From assembly GCF_021391495.1 (NCBI RefSeq), contig NZ_CP090063.1, forward strand, positions 5,146,001 to 5,210,000: a stretch of 64,000 bases of DNA, given 5' to 3'. The notes below the pieces were generated by a model, which was not told the DNA's origin, searched no databases, and saw nothing but the letters and a program-made list of their open reading frames with translations. This document shows positions 1 through 8,194 of this stretch, piece after piece; the first letter of the stretch is position 1; each line of letters begins with the position of its first letter. This DNA comes from Amycolatopsis acidiphila (GTDB lineage: Bacteria > Actinomycetota > Actinomycetes > Mycobacteriales > Pseudonocardiaceae). A program made the position numbers and the translations under genes.

Positions 1-275
1 AGAGCACCCGCGAGTAGTGCGTAGAACCGCTCCTTCTGCGCGCGCTGACGTCGCCGGCTGACGAGGTGCACGATCACCAAACGTGCCGAGCGGGCGATAC
101 CCAGACCTGTGTCCAGGGCCGTGACCTCGTGCGCCGGATGGCTTCGGACCACCTGGTAGCGGTCGCGTTCCGGTACGTCGAACGCCCTTACGACTGCCGA
201 GTGCACCGTGTCGAGCAGGGTTTGGATCTCGCCCGGCGCACGGCCGTCGAGAATGTCGATGTATACCAAGGGCAT
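1..275 (-). CDS. Tautomerase family protein (partial, 3' end outside window)
   Basis: The minus-strand reading begins MPLVYIDILDGRAPGE and continues through a stretch ending AFDVPERDRYQVVRSHP, a pattern typical of 4-oxalocrotonate-tautomerase-like proteins (Tautomerase_2 type). In this family the initiator Met is removed and Pro2 becomes the catalytic N-terminal base. About 91 residues are visible before the window edge; the family is usually 120-135 residues. The ATG at 273-275 is supported by an AAGGAG ribosome site about 7 bases upstream. The substrate cannot be deduced. No partner gene is visible on the outer side. Confidence 0.75.
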   Translation of the reverse strand, partial: MPLVYIDILDGRAPGEIQTLLDTVHSAVVRAFDVPERDRYQVVRSHPAHEVTALDTGLGIARSARLVIVHLVSRRRQRAQKERFYALLAGA

Positions 276-393
276 CGGTGTTCTCCTTCAAGGTGTTCGC
301 GAATCAGCGACCGCCACCGGGAACGCCAAAGACACCACGGCGACGTCTCACCCGCTGGCCCAAAACACCATCCCTGCCACCGGCCCGTTCGCG

Positions 394-430
394 CTTCCCG
401 GCCAGCGGTCCACTTCCCTACTGGCTACCC
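394..430 (-). promoter_or_regulatory. Putative operator: tandem CGGGAAG-type motifs upstream of the tautomerase
   Basis: The 226-base gap 276-502 holds no gene. Read on the minus strand it has CTGGCCGGGAAG (394-405) and, 19 bases away, a related copy containing CCAGTAGGGAAG (413-424), both 120-150 bases upstream of the tautomerase start. The 12-mer at 394-405 recurs exactly at 1626-1637 in front of the next minus-strand gene, and related copies recur to 23.7 kb. This is inferred to be a transcription-factor site; an ECF-sigma -35 element is an alternative. Confidence 0.4.
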
Positions 431-502
431 GGAACGGGCGATGGCTGACGGTCGAAACCGCCCGCAGACCGGTGATCCCGTGCGCCCTGCTCGTAGCCGA
501 TC

Positions 503-1582
503 TCAGTCGGCCGACGGCTGCGGAGCGGACAGGTCCGCTACGTGCCGGTGGTGCCGGCCCGGGCTGGTGTGGATCCATACGCCATAGATCGCCCAACCGA
601 GCAGCGACAGACCGAGCCAGCTGATGGCCCGGTACACCAGCACACTTGCGGCCGCGGGGCCGGGAGCGACGCCCGCGGTGACGAGCACCCCGAGCAGACC
701 GGTCTCCGCCAGGCCGGCCCCACCCGGCAGGACCTGGAGCGCGATGCTGGCCTGCACGACCAGAAAGCCGACCGCGGCCACTGCCCACGGCACCGCAGGC
801 CCTACTGCCACGATCACGGCGGTCAGCGTCACGTAGTCCAACAGCCAGCTGACCACGGCCAGACCGAACAGACCGAGCCATCGGATGCCCGGCCGCAACA
901 GGGCCAACCGGGTGGCCAACCGTGCCGCACTCTGCTCGAGCCGCTGCGAGCGGCGGCTACGGCAGGTGGGGCAGCCGAGGGGTATCCGCCCGGCCGCCTC
1001 GAGCAGGCCGTGCAGGCCTCGTCGCAGCACCGCCGGATGCGTCAGCACGCCCCAGCCACCGCACGCGACCAGCACCACCAGCAGGGCGGCGAGCAACCCG
1101 GCCGGCAGGGGAACCCGGTGCGCCAGGCCGAGCGCGAGCGCGCCCAGCGCCACCAGCGTGATCATGTCGACCAACCCGGCGACCAGCACCGACCAGGACG
1201 CCAGTGCGGCGTCCACATTCCGGCGGCGCAACTGGTCGATCGCGTAGGCCAGCGCGCCGGCGCCACCCACGACCGGCACCGTGCTCGACACCGCGTTCTC
1301 CACGATGTTGATGCCTTGCACGGTGGGTACGGACAGGCGCGCACCGCCCACCAGGAGCAACTGCCGGTGCAGCTCCCCGTACACGCCCAGAGCCGCCACG
1401 CTGCACCCCACCGCGAGACCCAGCCATCCCCACCGCAGCTGGGCCAGCTGCGTGCCCGAGCCGGCCACCTCACCGACGAACCCCGGTATCCGCCACGCCA
1501 GGTAGCCGAGTGCGGCACCGACGATCGCCCAGTGCATCGCCTTGCGCGAGTGCCTGCGGACTGCCGTGCGCCAGGCGGTCAC
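503..1582 (-). CDS. UPF0104/YbhN-like (LPG synthase transmembrane domain) membrane protein
   Basis: The 359-residue product is a polytopic membrane protein with about eight hydrophobic segments. It carries family landmarks such as NIVENAVSSTVPVVGGAGAL near residues 90-110 and LPGGAGLAETGLLG near 270-285, found in the flippase-like integral membrane domain of lysylphosphatidylglycerol synthases (UPF0104). No soluble aminoacyl-transfer domain is attached, so it is a stand-alone membrane domain of unknown substrate, probably lipid related. The GTG start at 1580-1582 has a GGGAGGAG ribosome site 7 bases upstream. A CTGGCCGGGAAG motif lies about 45 bases before the start. Confidence 0.75.
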   Translation of the reverse strand: MTAWRTAVRRHSRKAMHWAIVGAALGYLAWRIPGFVGEVAGSGTQLAQLRWGWLGLAVGCSVAALGVYGELHRQLLLVGGARLSVPTVQGINIVENAVSSTVPVVGGAGALAYAIDQLRRRNVDAALASWSVLVAGLVDMITLVALGALALGLAHRVPLPAGLLAALLVVLVACGGWGVLTHPAVLRRGLHGLLEAAGRIPLGCPTCRSRRSQRLEQSAARLATRLALLRPGIRWLGLFGLAVVSWLLDYVTLTAVIVAVGPAVPWAVAAVGFLVVQASIALQVLPGGAGLAETGLLGVLVTAGVAPGPAAASVLVYRAISWLGLSLLGWAIYGVWIHTSPGRHHRHVADLSAPQPSAD

Positions 1583-1625
1583 CGGGATACTCCTCCCGCC
1601 ATCGCTGAACGAAGCCGCATGCGGT

Positions 1626-1637
1626 CTTCCCGGCCAG
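1626..1637 (-). promoter_or_regulatory. Putative operator CTGGCCGGGAAG upstream of the UPF0104 gene
   Basis: This is an exact repeat of the 12-mer at 394-405, in the same orientation relative to its downstream gene. It sits in the 55-base gap between the stop of the 84-residue hypothetical gene and the UPF0104 start. The position suits a promoter element; function is inferred from recurrence only. Confidence 0.4.
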
Positions 1638-1892
1638 TCACCGCGTCGCTGTCAGGGCTGTCATTTCCAGCCAGATACGACGATCGAGCAGCAGGTCGAT
1701 GTCAGCCCAGAACTTCTCCAGGACCTCGTGGCGCCACGCTGCGGTGTGTTCGATTCTTCGGTACAGCCGGGCGATGTGATGGTCCACCGTGGACGTGTCC
1801 GGGCACAGGTAAAGCGTGCCGCTGCGCCCGGTGACCGTAGTGAGCTCCCCGGGGAAGAACCGGTCGGACGCCGGCTCGTTCATCGGTGTCAT
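1638..1892 (-). CDS. Small hypothetical protein (84 aa)
   Basis: The product begins MTPMNEPASDRFFPGE and has strong actinobacterial codon bias. I do not recognise a family. The middle (LYLCPDTSTVDHHIARLY) and the acidic-aromatic C-terminal half suggest a small soluble globular protein without signal peptide or membrane segment. The open frame extends upstream to 1976, but the ATG at 1890-1892 is preferred because GAGG lies 8 bases before it. It is followed by the UPF0104 gene on the same strand after a 55-base gap carrying its own motif. Confidence 0.5.
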   Translation of the reverse strand: MTPMNEPASDRFFPGELTTVTGRSGTLYLCPDTSTVDHHIARLYRRIEHTAAWRHEVLEKFWADIDLLLDRRIWLEMTALTATR

Positions 1893-2059
1893 GGAAAGAG
1901 CCTCGCAGCAACGCTCCCTGCGCACATTGCCGCCAGCGGTCGTCACGGTCCGGTGCTGCCCGGAATACGAGGACACCAGCTAGCCGGTATGGACGGCTAC
2001 CCGAGGCAGGGCGCGCAGGTTCGCCGCTCCGGACCGAGCTCGCCGAGGCGGTCCGGGAG

Positions 2060-2065
2060 TAGACT
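2060..2065 (+). promoter_or_regulatory. Likely -10 element (TAGACT) for the MEDS-kinase operon
   Basis: TAGACT matches the actinobacterial TAnnnT -10 consensus and lies 38 bases before the ATG at 2104. No clear -35 is visible at 17-18 bases spacing. A GAAGGTGACCCC ribosome site leads into the ATG. Confidence 0.4.
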
Positions 2066-2103
2066 GCGCCAGCAGTCGTCTATCTCCAGACGAAGGTGAC
2101 CCC

Positions 2104-2754
2104 ATGGCAGGCGACAACACCTCACTGCGCATCGCGCCGGACGTGCTCGGTCGAAACCGCCACATCTGCGCGTTGTTCAACAGCATGGACGAGCACTACA
2201 GCGTGCTTCGCTCCTTCATCACCGATGGCTTCGCCCAGGGCAACCGGGCTTTCCACCTCGTTGATCCCGAGCGACGGGAGGACCATCTCGCACGGCTCGC
2301 CGACGCTGGGGTCGACGTGGCCGGCGCCGTCGGCACCGGGCAACTCGAGGTGCATCCCTGGCAGGACGGCCCGCTGCACGCGGACCGGTTCGACCAGGAC
2401 GTCTGGTTCGAGGAGTTCGAGCAGGTGCTCCGGTCCGGTCCTGCTTCGGGGTACGTCCCGACGAGGTTTCTCGCGCAGATGGAATGGGCGCTGGCCGACC
2501 TGCCGGGCATCGAGGACATGATCGAGTTCGAGACACGGGTCAACTACGTCGTGCCGAAGTACGACGACGTGGTGATCTGCGCCTACGACCTGTCGAAGTT
2601 CGGAGCACGCACGGTGGTTTACGCCTTGCGGACGCATCCCCTGGTGATCGTCGGCGGGCTGCTCCAGGAGAACCCGTTCTACGTGGAGCCCGGCGAGCTC
2701 CTGCGCGAGCTACGGGAGCGGCGGGCCCACGCCGGCACCGGAATGGCGCGCTGA
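2104..2754 (+). CDS. MEDS domain-containing sensory protein
   Basis: The 216-residue protein matches the MEDS (methanogen/methylotroph DcmR sensory) domain: an N-terminal HICALFNSMDEHYSVLRSFI segment, then AFHLVDPERREDHLARLADAGVDV, a central LEVHPWQDGPLHADRFDQDVW block, and a C-terminal YDLSKFGARTVVYALRTHP stretch. MEDS proteins are proposed ligand or redox sensors and often sit beside GAF-type histidine kinases. The gene abuts the kinase gene (TGA immediately followed by ATG), so the two are almost certainly co-translated and may act together. The ligand is unknown. Confidence 0.8.
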   Translation: MAGDNTSLRIAPDVLGRNRHICALFNSMDEHYSVLRSFITDGFAQGNRAFHLVDPERREDHLARLADAGVDVAGAVGTGQLEVHPWQDGPLHADRFDQDVWFEEFEQVLRSGPASGYVPTRFLAQMEWALADLPGIEDMIEFETRVNYVVPKYDDVVICAYDLSKFGARTVVYALRTHPLVIVGGLLQENPFYVEPGELLRELRERRAHAGTGMAR

Positions 2755-3927
2755 ATGCCCGTCGACACCCTGCACGCCGCGCTCAGGGATCTGGTCGCGC
2801 TCTCGGCGATCCCAGCCATGTGGGTCGGACAGGAACCGCCTGCCGTCGTGACGGGGCTCGCCGACGCACTGGCCGAGCTGTTGAGGCTCGACTTCGTGTT
2901 CGTGCGGCTGGGTGGTCCGGCAGGTGCCGTCGACGTCGCGCGAGGCCGCGCGTGGCAGAGCTTTCCGGAGTGGCTGAGCCGCCACGCTGCCCCGAGCACC
3001 CAGTTCCCGGCCAAGGCGCTCGTGGTCGACATCGCCGACGATCTGACGCCATGCCGCGGCGTCGTCATCCGCATCGGCGTCAACGGCGAAGGCGGCCTCG
3101 TCGCCGCCGCCAGCGAACGGGACGATTTTCCGACCGCGATCGAACAGCTGCTGCTGTCACTGGCCACGAACCAGGCCGCGACGGCCTTCGAGAACGCGCG
3201 CCTCGTCCAGGAACGTCGACGGGCCGAAGAGGGGCTCCGGCAAGCCAGGGACGAGCTCGAGGTGAAGGTCGCCGAGCGGACGGTTGAGCTCGACAGGAGC
3301 CGGATGGAGCTCGCCGCCTCCCGCGCACGCATCGTCACCGCGGCGGACGAGGCGCGCCGCCGGATCGAACGAGACCTGCACGACGGCGTGCAACAACGAC
3401 TCGTCACCGCCATCCTGGCGCTGCGCGCGATCCAGGCCGCGGTCCCGGCAGGCGGCCAGCTCGAGGACGAGCTCACGGACGCGGCGAAAGGTCTGGCGAG
3501 CGCGCTCGACGAGCTGGCGGAGATCTCCCGCGGCATCCACCCCGCGGTACTGGCGAAAGGCGGCCTCGCGGCAGCCTTGGAGACGCTCGCGCGACGATCC
3601 CCGGTTCCGGTGGACCTCGAGCTGGGCACGCATTGGCGGCTGCCCGCGCCGATCGAGGTGGCCGCCTATTACGTCGTCTGTGAAGCGCTCACCAACGTCG
3701 CGAAACACGCCGAGGCGTCCACGGCGCGGGTCACCGTCGCCGTACGTGACGAGTTCCTCGAACTCTCGATCCGTGACAACGGCCGAGGAGGGGCCGACGC
3801 CAACCACGGCTCCGGGCTCATCGGGCTGGCCGACCGAGTCGACGCCCTCGGCGGGACGATCGAGATAACCAGTCCGGTCGGCGCGGGAACGACGCTCAGG
3901 GTCATGCTTCCCGTCACAGCCGGCTGA
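2755..3927 (+). CDS. Sensor histidine kinase (GAF-like + HisKA_3 + HATPase)
   Basis: The 390-residue protein has no membrane segment. Residues about 1-150 form a GAF-like input region. A coiled coil (about 150-195, ERRRAEEGLRQARDELEVKVAERT) leads to a HisKA_3 dimerisation helix with RIERDLHDGVQQRL, phospho-acceptor His near residue 209. A HATPase domain follows with the N box (CEALTNVAKHAEAS) and G boxes (DNGRGGADANHGSGLIG, GAGTTLRV). It is NarL-system type and cytoplasmic. No response regulator lies beside it; the NarL-type regulator at 21168-21863 or the lone receiver at 18325-18690 could be its partner. It is translationally linked to the upstream MEDS gene. Confidence 0.88.
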   Translation: MPVDTLHAALRDLVALSAIPAMWVGQEPPAVVTGLADALAELLRLDFVFVRLGGPAGAVDVARGRAWQSFPEWLSRHAAPSTQFPAKALVVDIADDLTPCRGVVIRIGVNGEGGLVAAASERDDFPTAIEQLLLSLATNQAATAFENARLVQERRRAEEGLRQARDELEVKVAERTVELDRSRMELAASRARIVTAADEARRRIERDLHDGVQQRLVTAILALRAIQAAVPAGGQLEDELTDAAKGLASALDELAEISRGIHPAVLAKGGLAAALETLARRSPVPVDLELGTHWRLPAPIEVAAYYVVCEALTNVAKHAEASTARVTVAVRDEFLELSIRDNGRGGADANHGSGLIGLADRVDALGGTIEITSPVGAGTTLRVMLPVTAG

Positions 3928-3958
3928 TCATCCGCCTCGACCACCGCGGCGGTGAGCG

Positions 3959-4543
3959 CTATGTGGGCCAGTGGTACCCGAGGGCGAAATCGACGGTAAC
4001 GGCGTAGGCCAGGTACATCAGCCAGAAGCCCGTCAGGATGCGGAACAGACCCAGTGCTCGCTCGGCGAGCGCAACCCCGGTGGAGACGAAGAACTCGGTG
4101 ACGTACACGGCGAGCAGACCGGCGAACACCAGTCCGACCGGCCAGTCCCCCACCGCGAAGAACACGGTCGCGCCCATCGCCGAGATGACCAGGTAGGCCA
4201 CCGACAGCCCGGCGTTGGGACGCGGGTCGTTGCCGCGGTAGCGGTTCCAGCCGATCGCGAACCAGTGAATCCCGTACGCCGAGAATGCCAGCGCCGCCAT
4301 GTACAGCGGCGGTTCCCTGAACACCTGGAACCAGCTCAACCCGATGAACAGGATGATGCCGGCGACGAACTGGCAGAACCCCGGCATCCAGATTCCCCAC
4401 ACGCCGAGCGACCGGTCCACCGGCTCGTCGCGCCTGGGCCAGCCGAACAACTCCTGTGGCCCCCAGACCAGATAGCCGGTGCCCAGGCCGAAGAAGCCCA
4501 GCGCCAGCGGCGGAAAGGCCGACGTGGCGAAGGTCAGCTCCAT
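3959..4543 (-). CDS. GPR1/FUN34/YaaH-type acetate uptake transporter-like protein
   Basis: The 194-residue product has six hydrophobic segments. It includes FPPLALGFFGLGTGY near the N-terminus, aligning with the NPAPLGL region of the family, and AYGIHWFAIGWNRY, matching the conserved YGxxWFxxG segment. YaaH/SatP members move acetate or succinate with protons. The canonical NPAPLGL is altered, so substrate is uncertain. The ATG at 4541-4543 is chosen over the longer frame to 4621 because AGGAGGAG lies 7 bases upstream. It is convergent with the sensor kinase gene and divergent from the DUF3533 gene. Confidence 0.65.
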   Translation of the reverse strand: MELTFATSAFPPLALGFFGLGTGYLVWGPQELFGWPRRDEPVDRSLGVWGIWMPGFCQFVAGIILFIGLSWFQVFREPPLYMAALAFSAYGIHWFAIGWNRYRGNDPRPNAGLSVAYLVISAMGATVFFAVGDWPVGLVFAGLLAVYVTEFFVSTGVALAERALGLFRILTGFWLMYLAYAVTVDFALGYHWPT

Positions 4544-4564
4544 GTCATTTCTCCTCCTGTGAAG

Positions 4565-4758
4565 CGGTTCCCGTAGCGGGACCGACCTCGTGGCGCGGTT
4601 TCGGTGGCTGAACAACGCCACTCGCAGAACATCCCCTGGCCGTCAAGCGAAACCCATGGCCCCGATGATCGCGGGCCGGGGTGAACCGAGGCGAGCCCGC
4701 TGGCTGGACAACGGCATACCGGCTAGCGGGAAGCACCCGGCACTGGCTAGCGGTAAGC
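4565..4758. promoter_or_regulatory. Divergent control region with three TAGCGGGA-type motifs
   Basis: The 300-base gap 4544-4843 separates two divergent genes and holds no ORF of its own. It contains an imperfect palindrome CGGTTCCCGTAGCGGGACCG (4565-4584) and two direct repeats, GGCTAGCGGGAAGC (4721-4734) and GGCTAGCGGTAAGC (4745-4758), spaced 24 bases. An additional GCCAGCGGG core on the opposite strand lies at 4696-4704. These are the best copies of the motif recurring through the first 24 kb. A shared regulator is inferred. Confidence 0.5.
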
Positions 4759-4843
4759 CGGGCCGCCCGCTGGCGTCGATGCCGGACGGCGTCCGGTCCG
4801 GAAGTCTGTGGTAGACGGCTCGACGAACGAAGGACGAGGCTCG

Positions 4844-5815
4844 ATGAGCGCTCCGGCGCAGCACCACCGGTCAGCCACGGAACGCGCTGTTGTCATCGCC
4901 GTTCTGGCGATCGTCATGGGCTCGCTGTTCGTCGCGTCGTATTCGCTCGCGCTCGGCGACCCGGTACCGCACCACATCGACGCCGCGCTCGTCGGAGACC
5001 CGGCCGCGGATCCTTCGACGGTGGCCACCGTGCAACGCGTGGCAGGTGACGGGCTCGTGTTCCACGACTATGCCTCGGTGCCGGCCGCCCTGCACGCGGT
5101 CGACGAGCAGGATGTCTACGCGGCCCTCGACCTCACGTCGTCGACCCCGACGCTGTACGTGGCCGGTGCGGCGGGCGCATCCGTCGCACGGGTGCTGGAG
5201 CAGGTCGCCGCCGCGAATCCGGCAGTACGTGTGGTGGACACCCATCCGCTCGGGACGCATGACCCGAACGGGGTGGAGATCTTCTATCTCATGCTCGTCG
5301 CCACGATCGTCGGGTTCATCACGGTGTTCCAGGTGAGCGCGAACGCGGGCCCGTTCTCGCTGCGCAGGTGGGCGGCGTTCGTGGCAGGCCTCGCGGTGGG
5401 CGCATCGCTGGTCTTCACCCTCGTCGACGGGCTGCTACTGCACCGGCTCAGCTTGCCGGTGCCGGAGAGCTGGGGCATCCTCGCCCTGCACATCCTGGCA
5501 GTCGCTTCGTTCTGTTCGCTGATGGTCGTGCTGATCGGCCGCTGGGCGATCGTGCCCACCTGGCTGTTGTTCGTCGTGCTGGGCAACAGCTCGTCCGGCG
5601 GAGCGGTCGCGCCGCCGCTGCTTCCCGCCCCGTTCGCGTTCGTCTCGCAGTGGCTGCCCTCGGGCGCCACGGTGACCTCCCTGCGCGAGGCGGTCTACTT
5701 CCCGGCCTACCAGCACGCCGGGCCGATCGCCGTGCTCGCCGTCTGGGCGGCGGCCCTCTTCACGGCGATGGTCCTGGTCTCACACCGACTCGGCAGGAGC
5801 CCGGGAACCACATGA
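4844..5815 (+). CDS. DUF3533/ABC-2-type membrane protein (YhgE/Pip/SNG1-like)
   Basis: The 323-residue protein has one N-terminal membrane helix (about 15-38), an extracytoplasmic domain of about 140 residues, and five or six C-terminal helices. It contains the segment NSSSGGAVAPPLLPAPFAFVSQWLP, characteristic of the DUF3533/ABC-2 permease-like family. Members are thought to take part in export or cell-envelope stress. ATG 4844 is preferred over the in-frame ATG at 4808 because GAAGGACGAGG precedes it. Its stop overlaps the start of the glucose-6-phosphate dehydrogenase gene (ACATGA), so both belong to one transcript under the motif-rich region at 4565-4758. Confidence 0.7.
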   Translation: MSAPAQHHRSATERAVVIAVLAIVMGSLFVASYSLALGDPVPHHIDAALVGDPAADPSTVATVQRVAGDGLVFHDYASVPAALHAVDEQDVYAALDLTSSTPTLYVAGAAGASVARVLEQVAAANPAVRVVDTHPLGTHDPNGVEIFYLMLVATIVGFITVFQVSANAGPFSLRRWAAFVAGLAVGASLVFTLVDGLLLHRLSLPVPESWGILALHILAVASFCSLMVVLIGRWAIVPTWLLFVVLGNSSSGGAVAPPLLPAPFAFVSQWLPSGATVTSLREAVYFPAYQHAGPIAVLAVWAAALFTAMVLVSHRLGRSPGTT

Positions 5816-7311
5816 AGGATCTATCCGGTAACGCGCCAGTGACCTCGACGTCCTCCCGGCGGGGAGAGGCCGGGGCATCCCCGCGGCCGGACGACCACGT
5901 CATCGTCCTGTTCGGGGCGACCGGTGACCTTGCCGCGCGCAAGCTGTTGCCGGGACTGTTCCACCTGGCCGCGGTCGGCCTGCTGCCGGACCGATACCGG
6001 GTCATCGGCTCATCCCGGCGGGACATCAGCGACGCCGAGTTCCGCGAGCGTGCCCGCGAGGCGATCGACAGGTTCGGCACCAGCAAGCCGACGGGCGAGA
6101 CCTGGCAAGCGTTCCGGCAGACGCTCTCGTTCGCGAGCGCGAGCCCCGGCGACACCACAGCGCTGGGGGCCGCGATCAGGCGAGCGGAGCGGGATGTCGG
6201 TGGTTCCCCGCGGCGGCTGTTCCACCTCGCGGTCCCACCGGCGGCCTTCGCGCCGACCGTGACCATGCTCGGCGCCGCCGGCCTCGCACACGGGTCCCGC
6301 GTCGTCATCGAGAAGCCGTTCGGCACCGACCTGCGGTCCGCTCGCGAGCTGAACAGGACAGTCGGCGCCGTCTTCGACGAGTCGCAGGTCTTCCGGATCG
6401 ACCACTTCCTCGGCAAGGAGTCCGTCGAGAACATCCTGGCCTTCCGGTTCGCCAACGGCCTGTTCGAGCCGGTGTGGAACCACCGGCACATCAGCTACGT
6501 GCAGATCGACGTGCCGGAGACGCTGTCGATCGAAGGACGCGCCGGCTTCTACGACCAGACCGGCGCCTACCGGGACATGATCGTCACCCACCTGTTGCAG
6601 GTCCTGGGGTTTCTGGCCATGGAGCCGCCCACCGCACTGGACGCCAGGCACCTGCGTGCGGAGACGGCCAAGGTCTTCGACGCGCTGCGGCCGATCGACG
6701 TGCGGCACGTCGTGCGCGGCCAGTACTCGGGCTACCGCGACGAGCCCGGTGTCGCACCGGCATCACAGACCGAGACCATGGCCGCGGTGCGGGTCGAGAT
6801 CGACAACTGGCGCTGGGCCGGGGTTCCGTTCTTCCTGCGTTCGGGCAAGAAGCTCGGCGCGAGCCGGCAGGTGGTGACCCTCGGCTTCCACGAGCCGCCC
6901 CTGCGGATGTTCCCGATCGGCGAGACCGACACCCCGGACGGGCGGAACGAGATCGTCATCGACTTCGCGGACCCGGGCTCCATCACCGTGGATCTGCTGG
7001 CCAAGGTGCCCGGTGCGCAGATGCGGCTCGGGGGCGCCGGGATGGTCTTCCGCTACGCCGACTCGTTCTGCGCCGCCAACAGCCTCGAGGGCTACGAACG
7101 GCTCCTCCTGGAGGCAATGCTCGGCGATCAGTCCCTGTTCACCCAGGCCGCGGCGGTGGAACGCCTGTGGGAGATCTCCAGCCCGCTCCTGGAGAACCCG
7201 CCACCGATCCAGCCGTACGCGCCAGGCTCATGGGGCCCGCAGCCGTCGGTCGACCAGCTCATCATGCCGTTCCGCTGGCGCCTCCCACACGCCGGCTCGC
7301 CCCGAGATTGA
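5812..7311 (+). CDS. zwf: Glucose-6-phosphate 1-dehydrogenase
   Basis: It oxidises glucose-6-phosphate to 6-phosphogluconolactone with NADP+, the entry step of the oxidative pentose phosphate pathway. The 499-residue product has the nucleotide-binding GATGDLAARK motif near residues 34-43, the EKPFG motif, and the active-site signature RIDHFLGKE at about 195-203. Length is normal for the family. It overlaps the preceding membrane protein gene by four bases and is followed 9 bases later by a class II amidotransferase gene. Its place beside catalase, aldo/keto reductases and sensor kinases suggests an NADPH-supplying stress copy rather than the housekeeping one. Confidence 0.95.
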   Translation: MKDLSGNAPVTSTSSRRGEAGASPRPDDHVIVLFGATGDLAARKLLPGLFHLAAVGLLPDRYRVIGSSRRDISDAEFRERAREAIDRFGTSKPTGETWQAFRQTLSFASASPGDTTALGAAIRRAERDVGGSPRRLFHLAVPPAAFAPTVTMLGAAGLAHGSRVVIEKPFGTDLRSARELNRTVGAVFDESQVFRIDHFLGKESVENILAFRFANGLFEPVWNHRHISYVQIDVPETLSIEGRAGFYDQTGAYRDMIVTHLLQVLGFLAMEPPTALDARHLRAETAKVFDALRPIDVRHVVRGQYSGYRDEPGVAPASQTETMAAVRVEIDNWRWAGVPFFLRSGKKLGASRQVVTLGFHEPPLRMFPIGETDTPDGRNEIVIDFADPGSITVDLLAKVPGAQMRLGGAGMVFRYADSFCAANSLEGYERLLLEAMLGDQSLFTQAAAVERLWEISSPLLENPPPIQPYAPGSWGPQPSVDQLIMPFRWRLPHAGSPRD

Positions 7312-7320
7312 AGGTCCACC

Positions 7321-8190
7321 ATGTGTCGTTTGTTCGGACTGTCGGCCGCCCCGCGGCGTGTGCGTGCCACGTTCTGGCTACTGGACGCCACCGACAGCCT
7401 GGCTCAGCAGAGCCGCCGGGAACCGGACGGAACGGGGTTGGGCGTGTTCGCCGCGGGCGGCAAGCCGGTGGTGGACAAGCAACCGTTGCCCGCCTGTCAG
7501 GACCCGGCGTTCGTCCTCGATGCGAAGGAACGCGCGTCGACGACGTTCCTGGCGCACATTCGCTATGCCTCCACCGGCGGGCTCGACCCGCGCAACACCC
7601 ACCCGTTCGAGCAACACGGCCGGTTGTTCGCGCACAACGGCGTCCTCGGGGATCTGCCGAGGCTGGAGGCACAACTCGGCGACCACCGCGACCTGGTGGC
7701 CGGCGACACCGACTCGGAGCGGTTCTTCGCGCTCATCACGAAGCAGATCGACGCGCACGGCGGCGACGTCGGCGCCGGGATAACCGCTGCGGCCAGGTGG
7801 CTGGCCGAGAACCTGCCGGTGTACGCGATCAACCTGATCCTGACCACGCCGACCGAGCTGTGGGCGCTGCGCTATCCGGACACGCACGATCTGTTCCTCC
7901 TGCGCCGCGCCCCGGGCGGCCCCCACGGCGACAGGCGACTCGAGCACGCGAGCACCGCCGGCCATGGCCATGCCCGTTCCGACGCATTGTCCGAGCATCC
8001 GGCGGTGGTGGTCGCCAGCGAGCGGATGGACGACGACCCCGGCTGGCAGCCGCTGCGTCCCGGTGAGCTGCTGCACGTCGACGACCAGCTCGTCTGCGTG
8101 CGCCGCATCGTCATCGACCACCCGCCGCGTCACCTGCTCTCCCCGCGCGAACTCGGTGCCGGGACCGCGACGTCGCAAGCGGCAACCTGA
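7321..8190 (+). CDS. Class II glutamine amidotransferase (EgtC/YafJ-like)
   Basis: The 289-residue protein starts MCRLFGLSA, giving the Cys2 nucleophile of N-terminal-nucleophile amidohydrolases. It carries the glutaminase landmarks [28 protein letters not shown] and [12 protein letters not shown]. No synthetase domain is attached. Such stand-alone proteins include EgtC of ergothioneine synthesis and many uncharacterised relatives; no other egt gene is visible, so the substrate is open. It is probably in the operon with zwf (9-base gap) and followed after 4 bases by the NhaA fusion. Confidence 0.8.
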   Translation: MCRLFGLSAAPRRVRATFWLLDATDSLAQQSRREPDGTGLGVFAAGGKPVVDKQPLPACQDPAFVLDAKERASTTFLAHIRYASTGGLDPRNTHPFEQHGRLFAHNGVLGDLPRLEAQLGDHRDLVAGDTDSERFFALITKQIDAHGGDVGAGITAAARWLAENLPVYAINLILTTPTELWALRYPDTHDLFLLRRAPGGPHGDRRLEHASTAGHGHARSDALSEHPAVVVASERMDDDPGWQPLRPGELLHVDDQLVCVRRIVIDHPPRHLLSPRELGAGTATSQAAT

Positions 8191-8194
8191 GCAG

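Noticed and set aside
5368..8066. Long open frames on either strand inside zwf and neighbouring genes
   Set aside because: They are low-complexity Arg/Pro/Ala-rich translations expected from frames opposite or offset to GC-rich genes; the real frame carries clear family motifs.
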